From positions 127,718,349-127,782,348 of the forward strand of contig CM075851.1 in NCBI GenBank assembly GCA_037975125.1: a stretch of 64,000 bases of DNA. Direction: 5' to 3'. Shown piece after piece: positions 46,652 to 58,425 of the stretch (positions within the stretch are counted from its first letter, which is position 1; each line of letters starts with the position of its first letter). The translations under genes were made by a program, and so were the position numbers. The notes under the pieces are model-generated. The model was given only the letters and a program-made list of their open reading frames with translations, was not told where the DNA came from and made no database searches. This stretch comes from Latrodectus hesperus (taxonomy: Eukaryota; Arthropoda; Arachnida; Araneae; Theridiidae).

Positions 46652-46930
46652 TAAACTCCATGGCACGACAGCCCATGTGGGCCAAGGCCTAGAGTGCCCA
46701 TAACTGTTTTCATGACCGAGGGCCCTGGGGTGCGAAGCATATGTCCCAGTTAGGTGGTCAGCCTAACGTAAGACCCCCAGTGTTTCGTTCCCAAGCATGC
46801 TTGGTACTCAGTGAATCGACCCACTGAAGGGATGAAAGGCTGAGTCAACCTTGCCCAGTCCGAGGATCGAACCTCGGACCTGTGTCATGGGAGCGTGAAA
46901 CGCTCAAAGTAAGACACCGGTGCTTCGATA
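46652..46930 (-). repeat. SINE7 (tRNA-related), longest copy
   Basis: On the minus strand a B box (aggttcgatcctcgg) is followed by actgggcaaggttgactcag, gcatgcttgggaacgaaac and ggcctt-type text ending near ccatggag. A box region is weak. Related copies at 43806 and 52566. Confidence 0.78.
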
Positions 46931-47174
46931 ACTAATTATGACATGGTTAAAATATAAGTGTATTAATAATGCAACGGTTAATTATTTTATAATATCCTTG
47001 CCAATGTTTGTTTGCTGTCATTATCCAAGGTTTAATGGATCAAAGATGTTTATTTGACGCTAATGAGCACTTTTTGACACAGATTGTATGCGTCAAAATG
47101 GCCATTCATACATTGTTGTCTGTACTTATAATTCTGATAAGTTTTACAGATTCAAGCACGTGATCTGCGTATTT

Positions 47175-47410
47175 GATACAACAGAAACGAGGGGTGCGTG
47201 GTTGCCTTGTCGGTCAGGGCTACGTTCTCATTGTCAGGAGACAGTGAGCTCTGGGGCACGTTGTCGCAATGTCCTCCAAGTGAAATGATACCTTCTGCAG
47301 GTGGCAGGCCAAGTATTGGGTGCCTTCTGCTGCTTCAAAATCATGAAGACTCCACCTGGCTGCTTCTATCCAACTTGCTAAAGCCCATCTCAGAGCTAGG
47401 TACACTGAAG
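47175..47410 (+). repeat. SINE5 copy
   Basis: The head (gcgtggttgccttgtcggtc) is diverged. The body has tgtcgcaatgtcctccaagt, gaaatgatacc, caagtattgggtgcc and a 3' extension (cacctggctgcttctatcca) not seen in the shorter copies. Confidence 0.7.
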
Positions 47411-47529
47411 AAGGTTTCATTGCATCAAAAAAAGTAATCATAAGGTAATAAAAATAAGTTTTGCCTTATTTAATTGTTAAAAATAAGTTTGCCTTATTTA
47501 TTGTTTTATTAACCACACAGTGGTTGTTT

Positions 47530-47890
47530 CCTCCGTTCCAGTTGAGATCATGATGGCGCCACTTTATTACACTTTTCATGGGTCTTCAATATCCATGACG
47601 TTAGATAACATTACATCTGCGTCATCCATCCGACTTGTCGATGCATTTGCTGCCTGCCTCCAAATCGCTTTCTGCGAGCGGCAGCAAACAAGGCGAAGTT
47701 CGTCATCGAATGTCTGAGAATACTGTCGAAATTCATTTTGATCATAAAACTATTTCGCTTACAAAGACCAAAGCATCGGTTTGAGAGGCCGTTTTCAAGC
47801 CAATAACACCTTGACAATGGAACGAAAGAAAAAGCAAAATGAAAAAGACTATTTATTTTATAGTTAGTTTAAATTGGCACAAGGGACCAT
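47530..47890. repeat. Dispersed repeat family Y, copy 1
   Basis: Shares ttccagttgagatcatga, ttattacacttttcatgggt, catccatccgacttgtcga and, at its right end, gaaaaagcaaaatgaaaaag with the second copy at 50664-51790. No inverted ends or coding potential were seen. Class unknown. Confidence 0.65.
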
Positions 47891-47899
47891 TTAAATTAT

Positions 47900-48850
47900 T
47901 TATTTTTTTCATTTGAGTTCGCTCTGCGAAGTATGATGTACAATCTGAACGACTGTATTCAAGAATGCGCTGTCCATTGTGTTTACCATATGTACTTTCA
48001 CAGGGGTGAGTACTTGTGATTCACAAATCATTATTACTGTGTGTGTGTGTATAAAGTCCTCATACCGGACAGTTTACTTCGCATTGACACGCGTCTCAAC
48101 TGCTGACTCATCACATACTCTTGGTGACAAGATTTGCTTCACTGATTCCTGGATTTATAACATTATTTAGAAAAAGAAAGAAATCAAGACTCAAATGAAT
48201 TCTGTGAATTGTGCCAGAAATGAACGTCAATATTCAAAATATTTTTATATGCTATGTGCCATTAAATGCTAAAATATTTAAAGTTTTTTTTTCTAAACTT
48301 GTAATTTAAGAATGCCTTAAATTTGTATCCTTACTGCTTTATTTTAGTGTTTGGATGCGTTTCGAGTTGTGGAGAGAAAATCCATTCTATCTTTACGAAT
48401 AACAAACATTAACTTCTTTCCTGCAGCATAAATGTGAATGCAGGTTCATTTTAAACCGCTTTAAAGCATTAATTACAATTTAAAATGCATGTTAGTCGAA
48501 CAGTTTCCTTAAAGGAAATCATTTGATAACTTTTCTTTCGTTCATAGTTTATGAGACATTAATATTTGCAAAATACTTTCTTCAATGATTCTAAAACTAC
48601 TGAGAAAATAGCGGCTTTCTTTTCTCTGCCTTCGAGACCCAATTAAGCTTGAATGAAGCATTCAGTTAGTAGACAGAATTTGCGAGACCCTCCAGCCAAA
48701 GATTTTTGTAAAAGAAATGAATATAAAAGAATGATTTTGAATACTTTTCTATTTAGGAGACGTGGATTGTTTCGTAATAATTAGATAATGTATATCGGCG
48801 ATAAATGTAGCGTTTCATTCCATATCTAAAAATAACTTTATTATAATATT
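47900..48850. other. AT-rich sequence, no feature
   Basis: Contains a short (GT)n near 48040. No repeat family or coding signal. Confidence 0.55.
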
Positions 48851-48852
48851 TA

Positions 48853-49566
48853 TTAGGTTGGGGAATAAGTTCGTAGCGTTTTTAATAAAGACTTTTATTT
48901 AAACCAAAAACAATAATTATATCAACAAGTTAATCAATTATATATTCGCCGTTGCTGTTTACAGCCTCTTCCCATCTCTCAACCCAATTGTTGATGCCAT
49001 TCCGCCAAAGATCGCCTGCTCTGGTGTCAAAGAAGTTGTTGAGCCAGTTCTTAAGGACCTCTTGGTGCACTGGGAAATGCTGGAAAAGAATGCCACAGTC
49101 GACAAGGAGCTCTACATTGCCCAGCTACACCGCGTGAATGAAGCTCTTCGACTGAAAAGACCTGATCGACATGTGGTCAAACCATACTCCTTCACGACAA
49201 CGCCAGGCCCCATGCTGCACAAGTCGTCAAAGCCGCACTCCAAAAGCTCGAATGGGACTTCCCTCAGCATCCGCCGTATTCTCCGGACCTTGCACCGACC
49301 CATTGCTATCTTTTTCGCTCTTTGTCAAACCATGTTAAGGGCGTTATCTTCGATAACAAAGAGGTCCTTAAAAACTGGCTCAACAACTTCTTTGACACCA
49401 GACCAGGCGATCTTTGGCGGAACGGCATCAACAAATGGATGGAGAGGTGGGATGAGGTTATAAACAGCAACGGCGAATATATAATTGATTAACTTATTAA
49501 TATAATTATTTTTTATTTAAATAAAAGTCTTTATTAAAACCGCTACAGACTTATTCCCCAACCTAA
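48853..49566 (+). mobile_element. Fold-back mariner element with transposase 3' part
   Basis: Ends ttaggttggggaataagttc and its inverse, flanked by TA on both sides. The left 211 bases (48853-49063) are the reverse complement of the right 209 (49358-49566), so both ends come from the 3' end of the transposon. Between them, on the plus strand, lies the C-terminal half of a mariner transposase: a frame from 49062 (VHWEMLEKNATVDKELYI), a shift of about two bases near 49170, then LLHDNARPHAAQVVKAALQK and YSPDLAPTHCYLFRSL. The third Asp of the DD34D triad is His here. The C-terminus reads WDEVINSNGEYIID. Confidence 0.9.
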
Positions 49567-49631
49567 TATTTTTAATTAATAAGAATTAATTTCAAAAAAA
49601 TCTTTGATTAATTATTCTATTTTTAATCGGA

Positions 49632-49924
49632 TGTTGTTGCTGTTGTCTTGTGTCAGCTAGGCTGACAATATGAGGTGAGCTGCTCCACTTTTTCAACTGA
49701 ACCCTATTTTGTTATGGAGTCCGACTTCCTCAGTACACACATGCCATAGGGACCCGTTTATAGGGTAGGCAACCATTGTAAACCATTGTGTACCATTCAT
49801 ACAAAGAAAGGACAAAGACAGGATAGACAGAGAGGAAATACATCCATGCCAGAACCGGGATTCGAACCCAGGACCTCCTTATCCGTAGTCAGGCACTCTG
49901 ACCTCTACACAGGGTAGACGGCAT
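49632..49924 (-). repeat. SINE2 copy
   Basis: Complete minus-strand copy with B box reversed near 49860 and the ac-rich 3' tail at 49632. TSD ttttaatcgga (11 bases) is perfect at 49621-49631 and 49925-49935. Confidence 0.93.
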
Positions 49925-49989
49925 TTTTAATCGGAAATGTCATAAGAAAATCTATCGGATTGGATTTTTTATAGTTAAGAATATTTGCT

Positions 49990-50410
49990 GGAATGCATGC
50001 ACATAAATCTAAACAAAGTTTTCCTTTTGTAAAATGTTTTCGGTTAGTAGTCGCTCTCAGAAAAGGAAAGTTCTTTCATGGAAAACCCTCTCTATACTCC
50101 CGAGAGTTGTTTTTCCACCCCCGCTTGTGCGTAAGATGTGAAAAACTGATAATTGTCAGAAGCCTCCGTGTTTTCAATGCGCTGCGACCGTCGTGTTTTC
50201 CTTTATCACACATTTCCAGAGGACCGCCGTCTCTCTTTTATTTCCCCGTGCAGAGGGAAATGGCGACGCTGCATTGAGACGTGTCCCACACTCGGGCGGC
50301 AAGGTCAATGAGAAGAATGCGAGGAAAAAGCGCATTCAGGTCGTGACACACATCTAATTCGCAGGCGAGTGCGTGCACTGCTCGTGCTGTGAGGGACGCT
50401 CTTCTTTATT
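49990..50410. promoter_or_regulatory. GC-richer CpG-containing island of unknown role
   Basis: Balanced to GC-rich composition with CpGs (50180-50400) between AT-rich flanks. A 94-residue plus-strand frame (49993-50277) has no recognised similarity. No splice-bounded exon can be argued. Confidence 0.3.
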
Positions 50411-50663
50411 TATTTATTTGCGTAGTTTTTATTTTATTATTTTTTTTATTTCGTTACTGTGTCGATCGTCACTGAAGGATTCTGTTTCTGATTTTCAATG
50501 ATGAAAGCAGTCATTTTCTAATTACAGCAGAAAAATTAATTTTATCTATTAAATATTTAATTTTGATTCTACAATTTTTTTTATAATTTATTAACGCATT
50601 TAAATTTGAGATTTTTTTAATTTTTTTTTTATTATTAACTATAAAGTAGTTCTTTTTTTATTC

Positions 50664-51790
50664 CAGTTGAGATCATGACTGCGGCATTTTATTACAATTT
50701 TCATGGGTTTAAGGAATCCAAGAGGTCAGATGACGTCTTATCAGCATCACATATAATTAATTACGACGTCGTCTTGAGAAGGCGTCGTCCATCCGACTTG
50801 TCGACGAACATGCTGCCTGCCTTCCAATCGCAGGCACAGGTGCCGTATAATCCATGGTTACAAATTCTGAGTTTTTTGGCGTCGACGAAATGTTGCCAAG
50901 ATGTCGTCATTGTGGCGTAATACCGCGCGAATATGTTGTAATTGTGACGTAATATAATCGTTTTTGAAAAACTTTACATATCTAAATATTAAATTAAAAT
51001 AATGAACGTGAATATATATTATTGAAATAATAAGATTTTAAAAATAATGAAACATTAGAACAGAAAGTGAAATTCGTATTCGTTTCCGAATTACTTCGGA
51101 AACGAATGCGAATAAGGAAAATATGGGAACTTCGAAAAAATAAATATCAGTTTTAAGAAAATCAGAATATGAATTCTTACGAAAATTCCAGAAGAATCAG
51201 AACACGAATAATAATGAAAAATAAAGCAACATTCGGAAAAGAAATAATATAAATTATTAAGAACAAATTAAACTGTTAAACAGAATATCTTTAAGAAATT
51301 AAATACAGAAACAATAATTTTAAAAATGTATATACAAATTATATAGTATTTTATAGTAATAATATAAATTATAAGAATGCCATATACATAAACTAAAGAA
51401 AGAATGTGTCGACACAATTTTAAACAGTAACTTTAAATTCAATTTAAATTTTTAAAGTAATGAAAAAGAGCAATACAACCTGGAATTTAAGTATCCAAAA
51501 TGTCAAGCAAATTGTAAAACACACTAAAAAATCTTACGAAGTTAACTCACAAAAATTTCTAGTAAAATGCTGAAATGGAACAAAGTGTTCAAAATTTCGT
51601 CGCGATGAGGTAAACACTAAGGTTGTTAAGATTGAATTTTCAACTTAATTCTGTTGTCCATTGGTTCAAACCATCAACACGTTGACAATAAAACGCAGAA
51701 GAAAAAAGCAAAATAAAAAAAGACAAGACAAAACATCCACTTTTTGGTTAGTATAAATCGGCAAGGATTATTTAAATTTTTAAAAATTTC
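50664..51790. repeat. Family Y, copy 2, split by a MITE and AT-rich insert
   Basis: Left part 50664-50832 and right part about 51655-51785 match copy 1 at 47530. Between them, 50838-50945 matches the left half of the MITE at 45071 (cacaggtgccgtataatcca). Then about 650 bases of AT-rich sequence follow, then 51595-51650 matches the MITE middle (gcgatgaggtaaacacta). So a MITE entered family Y and was itself split or expanded. Confidence 0.6.
51072..51113. repeat. Hairpin, 19-base arms, 4-base loop
   Basis: attcgtattcgtttccgaa and its reverse complement with one G/A change, loop ttac. In the AT-rich insert of family Y copy 2. Confidence 0.9.
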
Positions 51791-51939
51791 ATTATTTAAC
51801 TGAATTCTAAATTAATAATTGCAGTATTTATAAACAATCTCTTTCAAATCTTACAGACTAATGCTTTGCTGACGCTAACATTAAAAAATTTTAATTCTTT
51901 CCTAACATCTGTTTTTTTAATATTTTTTATAATTAAAAT

Positions 51940-51992
51940 TTTATAAGTTATATATAAAGGAACCATAAAGTCCTTTATATATAACTTATAAA
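51940..51992. repeat. Perfect hairpin, 22-base arms, 9-base loop
   Basis: The arm at 51940-51961 (core ataagttatatataaagga) is the exact reverse complement of 51971-51992; the loop is accataaag. Confidence 0.95.
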
Positions 51993-52560
51993 AATATTTA
52001 ATCTTTAGAATTTTTAGATTGAGACTAATTTGCCTTTAATACCATTTTCTGACGGAATAAAGACAAGGGGTTTCTTTCAAATATCTCAAATTTATTAAAA
52101 ACAGTACGCTAAAATTTAGAATAGCTTTATTTTATTTATTGCACTATTTGTAACAGTTATATTTATGAAAATGGGCTGCAATATTTTCAGTTAAATAGTG
52201 GTATTTTCAGTTATATGTTCAGTATTATAAATAAAGAAGATTTTATTCAGAGTTTCCTCAGTTAACAATTTAACACATGTAATATTACTACTGTTGACGA
52301 TAATTCGAAAAGGTAACTAATCTCTAAAATCGATAAAATAAATTTTTTCCTGATTTTTTGAAGTTTTGAGTTAGAAAAGTATTTTTATAAAAATAAGCTT
52401 TTAATTCCTGTCCGATATTACATCAGGTAAGCAAATTTTTTGTGACTATTTTATTCTGAGAAACAATGTTTTTTCTTAAAAATAAGCTTATAATTATTGT
52501 CTTTATCAGAGGTAAGCAATTTTTTTATCACTATTGTATTCTTCAATTTTTTATTACTCC
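51993..52560. other. AT-rich sequence, no feature
   Basis: AT-rich; the words gtaagcaattttttt and aaaaataagctt recur at 52430-52530 as a weak local duplication. No gene. Confidence 0.55.
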
Positions 52561-52565
52561 ATATG

Positions 52566-52800
52566 TATATATAAACCCTTTGGCTTAGTGGTAGCGCTAC
52601 GTGTTTCCAAGGTAAGGTGATAAGGTCGACTCAGCCTTTCATCCATTCTGTGGGTTGATAAAATTAAATATCAAGCATGCTTGGGAACTAAACACTGGAA
52701 GCTTTGCTTTCAGCTGACAACCTAACAGAGACAATATACTTCGCACTAAAGGGACACTTGGTCATGAAGACCCATTAAAGGCTCTCGAGCTGAATCTTTT
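52566..52800 (+). repeat. SINE7 copy with tRNA-like head
   Basis: ccctttggcttagtggtagc is a clear A-box-type head. The body has aaggtcgactcagcctttca, caagcatgcttgggaactaa and ggtcatgaagaccc. The B box is not conserved in this copy. Confidence 0.78.
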
Positions 52801-53008
52801 ATCATATATATTTTACCAAATTTCATAATGAATCACATAAATTGTTTCTTAACTCATTACAAAAAAGATATAAGCATAACACAGCTCAATTCACATAAAA
52901 TGGACTTCCACCAATACTGACTAGGATAGTAACAAATCCAAAAGTTCTAGGTACTCTTTTGACCGAAAGTCTATTTAGCAGCAAGGCGACCCTGTTCTTT
53001 GTTCAGCC

Positions 53009-53308
53009 AACCGATGGCTGAGTGGTTACCACTCCTGAGCTGTGGGTCCCAGATTCGAATCCCGGTTCGGGTATGGATGTTCTTTCTTTGTCTGTTCTCT
53101 CTGTGTTTCTGGCCTTTCTTCTGTGATGATGTATGAATGAATGTAGCCCACCCTATAAACGGGCTTGTGGTGGTATGGCAAGGGCAACGCTATTCGCCTC
53201 CGTGACTTGGTTCACAGGTGCCCGCTGGGTGACGACAAATGAGTAGCAGTTTCTGGCCTTGTTGTGGCACAGGGTTCGTCATCCAAGTTCCCGCCACTGG
53301 AAAAAAAA
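53009..53308 (+). repeat. SINE3 copy
   Basis: ccaaccgatggctgagtggt, B box agattcgaatcccgg, gggcttgtggtggtatggca and cccgctgggtgacgac follow SINE3 closely, with an A tail at 53299. Flanks share tgttca only. Confidence 0.92.
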
Positions 53309-53685
53309 TGTTCAAAGAAGAAATTGAGGGGCTGATGGAATGTGTGATTCACAGTAACCAATCTAATATGCTCTGAGTAGCTCAGAATTCATGGATGGGA
53401 TACTTCAAATCATTAACAAGGAATGTAACATTTACATTCAAAATTTTATTATTATTATTAGTATTAGCGCAGCTCATACTAGAGCAACTTGAAAGTGCAA
53501 CACTATTCCCGTTCTATTCCTGACACAATCCGGGGCCTAAAAAATTTTACTTGAAGGAACTTGCTGTGCTTAGGTTTTAGATCTCTTAAGGTCTGAGCAA
53601 ATGTAACTGAAACTCATGCTTTATTCACAATATGCATAAGAAACTCATTTTTAATATAATTTTTACTTTTGCTTCATTTGTAACA
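53309..53685. other. Unassigned sequence
   Basis: Moderately AT-rich, with a short (att)n at 53448-53460. Nothing recognised. Confidence 0.5.
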
Positions 53686-53689
53686 TGAT

Positions 53690-53830
53690 CACGAGGGCAT
53701 ATTAAACTGAAGTTTACAGGCTTACGTAGATTCTGAACCACTACAACCGTCCACGCCCTCTGTGCGAATTGAACCTGCGAACTGTTGAAGCGAAGGTCAG
53801 AGTGCAAACACTTCGACTTCCAAATAGGCA
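53690..53830 (-). repeat. SINE4 copy, diverged
   Basis: Minus-strand order: head (tggaagtcgaagtg), B-box-like aggttcaattcgc, cggaatc-like piece and cctcgtg. Old copy. Confidence 0.65.
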
Positions 53831-54044
53831 TATTGCCTAAAGCGAAACAAAGAAAACCTACATTTTTTTCTCAGTTTCTTTCTCAAAATGAATTCAAAAA
53901 TTAAAATAAAATGAAAACAGGGATTGAACCCGAAATTTCCAGATACTATCAAACCATCTCAAATTTGCTTAAAAGCATGAGAAATGAATGCAATTTCATT
54001 CTGAAGTTCATAAAATCACATCAACAATTTATATAATGAATACT

Positions 54045-54335
54045 ATACGAGCTCGTTAAATCTGGGAAATCGAAAGTCATGTGGTCGGTCGTTGAGCAGT
54101 TACTATGAGTGCAATTATCTAGAGAAAATTTCCTCCCCTTCAGATCAATGCCAAAATTGAGGGAGTAGATTCTCTGGTGGTGCCACCTATCGGAGGATTT
54201 GAAGAGCAAAAGTCGTACTTTCACCTTCATGGTGCTCTGATTAAACGAAAGACGCTCCCAATTGACTTAAATTCGCCTAGCCAAGGCATAGCGAGCTTGG
54301 CTTGTCCAAGTGTCATTAGTAACAACAACAACATA
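54045..54335 (+). repeat. SINE1 copy, 5'-truncated
   Basis: Starts in the body at acgagctcgttaaatctggg and matches the family to the attagtaacaacaacaaca end. Head missing. Confidence 0.92.
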
Positions 54336-56085
54336 CAATGAATGCAGTCACTGGAAAAATAAGATAGGAAAAACAATCAGAAAATAACTCCGCTGATCCT
54401 TTTGCCACTAGATAACTTTCATTACCTCTTCACTGATTTAATAACTAATAAAAGAATGAATCCATTATTTTCTGAGTCATGTCTCCCAATAACACGTGCC
54501 TCAAAAATTCCAAACCAGTTCGATTGGCCGGACTGATACTATTCAATAATTAAAAATACAATTAAAAATTTCGTTTTATTTGTTCCAAATATTCAGCCGA
54601 TATTTTTAGACAAAAATGATGACCCTAAAGTATGTGTGTCTGATGATAGTACATATGAGAATTTCTGGACACACGCGGTAATTTCTTATAAAAAACATTC
54701 TTGGTACACTTTCAATTTAATTTACTTATCAATGTGTAAACATTACTTTTTTAATCTTCAGAAAATTATTCAAAATCTTACTGTTTGAACAACTTGATGA
54801 ATGGAAATGCGGTAAAAGCTTACAATCGCGTACCTCTTGATTATTTGGTGATTTTTTTGACGCCAAAATGTGATGAACAAGATGGGCAAAAGCTATGCAA
54901 AGATAGGGTTATAAGAAATTAAATATTATCGCCCTGATGTTTCACCAAACCACAAGAGGTGCCTGATTCTACACCGAACCCAGTTTTGCTTATAATTTTT
55001 AGCTTCTTTTAATGAAAAAGATTAATGATAATTGATATATTTTTTAAATTAAAATTCTCTGAAAGCAAATTCTTAAAATACATTATTTCAATCGAAGAAG
55101 CAGTTCTGTTCACAAATGTTGCACGTATAAAGCTCGCATACATTTCGGCATTATTAAATAAAGAGACACAAAAGTAAAATAGTGTTCGCTATCTATCTCT
55201 GATCATTGAGCGTGGAACAATTGAGAAAGAAATTAACTGTTCGATCATTTCACACCTATTTTTTCTAGCATACTTATGAAAAAGTAAGAAGTTTCAAAAA
55301 TACATCAAATAGCTTACCTACGTTTGAAATTCCAATTCTATATTTTCGATTGTTGGGAGAACAGGTATTTTTGATGACATTAAAGAAGATATAGCATCTG
55401 TTGCGATATCATACATGTCTCGTTTAACTATTTTATTAACTATCTCTATTTATGACAATGCACACATCTGCATATTCAGTTCGAAAAAGTAAAAAAAATT
55501 AACATTTTAAAACAATTCTGAAGAAATTTTAAGTTTTGCTAAATGAATTGAATGTTTATTTGCATAGAAATATTATTCAATGCAGAATTACAAATTGAAA
55601 GCATTTTCTGGAGGAAAGAAATCGCTCATTATGCGTGCTAGTTATGATGTGATATCAATCCAAAAAGATATATTTATATTATTTGCGGAATATTTTTGTT
55701 TGTATTCATAAAATATAAGTAACAATTTTAATTCAAAAAACATAATTCCTGAACTTTGTCATTCAGATATTGAATGCAATTAATGTTTTAATACATTTTC
55801 TGCTGTATGTAATAATCCCTATTGTATTCTTCATTTAGAATTTTATAAAGAACGTTTTTCCACACCCACTTTATAAAGATAATAGAAATGAAAAAAGTTC
55901 TTCATAAACGATATGTTTAACGAAATAATTCGTGATTTTTTTAAATCATAACTTATAAAATTAGATTAATATCTTCCATAAGCTAACGGAAATCAATTAA
56001 GATTAATATGCACTACTAAATGAATGAAGAGTAAGACAACATTTGCTTTTCGAATGCGCCGCTTTAATGGCAGCGCCGCTCTTCG
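54336..56085. other. AT-rich sequence, no feature
   Basis: No repeat family or coding signal recognised in 1.7 kb. Confidence 0.6.
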
Positions 56086-56089
56086 CAAA

Positions 56090-56330
56090 CCATGTCCCAT
56101 GAAACTGGATTCGCTGTGTTCATCGCACAACGGCCATCTTTTGTATGCGAGGGCTAATGACTCCGCAACATGCAGTTTAAAGGGGAACCAGTGGAAAAAT
56201 TCAAGCATGAGCTGGGATTCGAACCAACAAACTGTGGAACCGAAGCTCAAAACCTACATTTTATAGTGCTTCTGAACCACTTCAAATATTCAAATCCGAG
56301 GAGGGATTCTGTTAGTCTTTTAATGCAGTC
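56090..56330 (-). repeat. Decayed SINE4 copy or tandem pair
   Basis: The first part (56110-56250: caacggccatcttttgtatg, gagctgggattcgaacc) is SINE4 reversed. A second partial match follows at 56265-56310 (tctgaaccacttcaaatatt, gaggagggattc), so two SINE4 pieces lie head to tail. Confidence 0.6.
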
Positions 56331-56979
56331 TGAATATTCGTGGGTTGCTATCCTGATATTAATACCCACCATTAGGCAAATTGCCTAAGAGTTACTACTA
56401 TAAATAGAGCTACAATTATTAAGTGCTTAAGAAACACTAGATATATTAGTTTAATTATTTTTAAAGTATTTCGTTTTTATACATAGAACACGATGTATTA
56501 AAATAAGAGTATATCAATAATTAGATTTGCTATTTTTCATTTATAAGTTCAGTTTTGTTAATATTAAACATAATATAATACACAATATATATTAAATTTA
56601 AAATTTCAAAACAGAGATAAAATAAAACATTTCAGTTAAATTATTCATTATCGTTAAAAATAAAATATAAAACCAAGGCATTACGCTTTAACCGAAAAGA
56701 AAAACTATCAGACACCGGAGATACACAAATGCGTCGAACAAAACCCCCAGGCTGATTCTCTTCATCTGTTGCTTTTAAATTACCTGGGATACACCCCTTT
56801 GACGAACTGGCATGCATATATAATTAATGAGAGTTAAATAAAACGAAAATAAATTTGAATAAAGCAATGCCAGATCGGCAAAGCTCTAAGTGCATTAGCA
56901 ATGCAAAACTTTGTTACAAGTACGCCAGTAAGGCATTGTAGAAAAATGAATTTAAATAATATGGGTATAAGAACACTGG

Positions 56980-57075
56980 ATACAGAAATTTAGTTTGGAT
57001 ATGGGTAAGAGACTCAAACCCACGAACTGCTGAACCGAGGACACCGCGCCACTCAATCGGTACTCAGTTCGGCCT
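56980..57075 (-). repeat. SINE4-like head fragment
   Basis: cccacgaactgctgaaccga with a reversed B-box-like string and ttcggcc at the right edge, as in the SINE4 head. Body absent. Confidence 0.55.
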
Positions 57076-57097
57076 CATCACTATCGATGAAGGTTAA

Positions 57098-57385
57098 AAC
57101 AGCTGCCCCCCTATCTAGTGGTCAGAATGCCTGACTGCGGATATGGATGTCTTGGGTTCGATTCCCTGTTCAGGCATGGATGTACTTTCTTCACTGTCTA
57201 ACCTGTCTTTGTCGCTTCCTTGTGTGAATAGGCTGTGAATGGTTGCCTACCCTATAAGAGGGTACCTAAGGCATGTGTGTACAGAGGAAGTCGGACTCCA
57301 CACCAAAATAGGGTTCAGTTGGAAAAGTGGAGCAGCGCACCCCATATTGCCAGTCTAGCTGGCACTAGACACTAACAACAAGGAT
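57098..57385 (+). repeat. SINE2 copy
   Basis: Head ccctatctagtggtcagaat, B box gggttcgattccc, gttgcctaccctataag, gtcggactccacaccaaaat and the end tagctggcac with a short ac-rich tail. Nearly complete. Confidence 0.92.
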
Positions 57386-57429
57386 AAAATAAAAGTAAGC
57401 GTAGCTAAGCTTTGAAGTTGCCCATACTT

Positions 57430-57905
57430 CATGCCCCCTAGTCACTTGTGCGGTAAGAATTCCACTCATATAATACAGCATCATTATGTTTTGCAAATAA
57501 AAGTCGAAGTAACAACGTATCACCGCTTTACTTTAGCAACGTTTAATCGTAGGCTGCAAAACTGGGCACTACTATTTCAGAAAACACTTTCATCAAATGA
57601 GACTGTTTCAGCAAGACCCTATCTGCCGGAAATGTCATATGCAAGAGGAAACGGCCAAGCATATCATTTACGAATGCGAGGCCCTTGCCCTCCCTAGATT
57701 AACTTCTTTAGGCATCAACCATACTAGAGAGTAACACCTAGACTCCATTAAAAGACTCGGACTTTATTTATAAAGTGGGTGACCCGAGCAACTGGAACTA
57801 GGAAACATTGGGTTTGGAGTTTAATAGTACGAAATGCTGTTAAAAGCAGAGGTGCCCAATGACATACAAACCCAACTCTAAGAAGAAGAACAACAACAAC
57901 GTATT
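57430..57905 (+). mobile_element. LINE-B 3' end, second copy
   Basis: Matches 35630-35990 over about 350 bases: gggcactactatttcagaaa, gaaatgtcatatgcaagagg, gggtgacccgagcaactgga and cccaactctaagaagaagaa. Unlike the first copy it ends in (aac)4. Frames are broken, so it is a dead 5'-truncated copy. Confidence 0.8.
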
Positions 57906-58234
57906 ATATCACTAGAGCACACACTATTGTACTTTTTTTTACTATACCAAGCTAAGCAGCTGAGGAATGTCAACATTCACAGAAAGTTTCACAATCAAAG
58001 AATGATTCAAAAGTGGATGGTAAGTGTCATGCCCCTGATTCTTAATTTCGTGAATTCCAGGAAAACGCATTGCTTCCTTCAAAAAGATAAAAAGAAAGAG
58101 CATGTTTTAATCTACCCTTGAAATAAGTTGTTGTAGTATAAGTCCGACAACCAGAATTTCCAACTTTCAGCTTTAACAGAGGTGGAAGTGATACACCTTA
58201 TATAGTTTGGCACCAGCGCATATGTCTTCGTCAT

Positions 58235-58425
58235 TTAGAAGTTGTGAACAAGCCGAGAAGCCATAAACTTGGCCAGTTACGTCTAGAGATATCATTTCAC
58301 ATGAAGACATCGCGACCACGAATTATATAACGTGCTCTTCGATTGGATTCGAACTCACAACATTCCGATAATGAGAACGAATGCTCTAATCAACCAGGCC
58401 ACCGCTGCCATCTCTGCCCTATTAA
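58235..58425 (-). repeat. SINE5 copy
   Basis: On the minus strand: ggtggcctggttgattagag (A-box region), B box gagttcgaatcc, then ggtcgcgatgtcttcatgtg and gaaatgatat. Same family as 16868 and 47175. Confidence 0.78.

Noticed and set aside
55993..56266. Overlapping 80-85-codon frames on both strands
   Set aside because: Both fall on a decayed SINE4; no protein similarity.
57431..57697. 88-codon plus-strand frame as a gene
   Set aside because: It runs across the LINE-B 3' copy in a frame that differs from the retrotransposon one.
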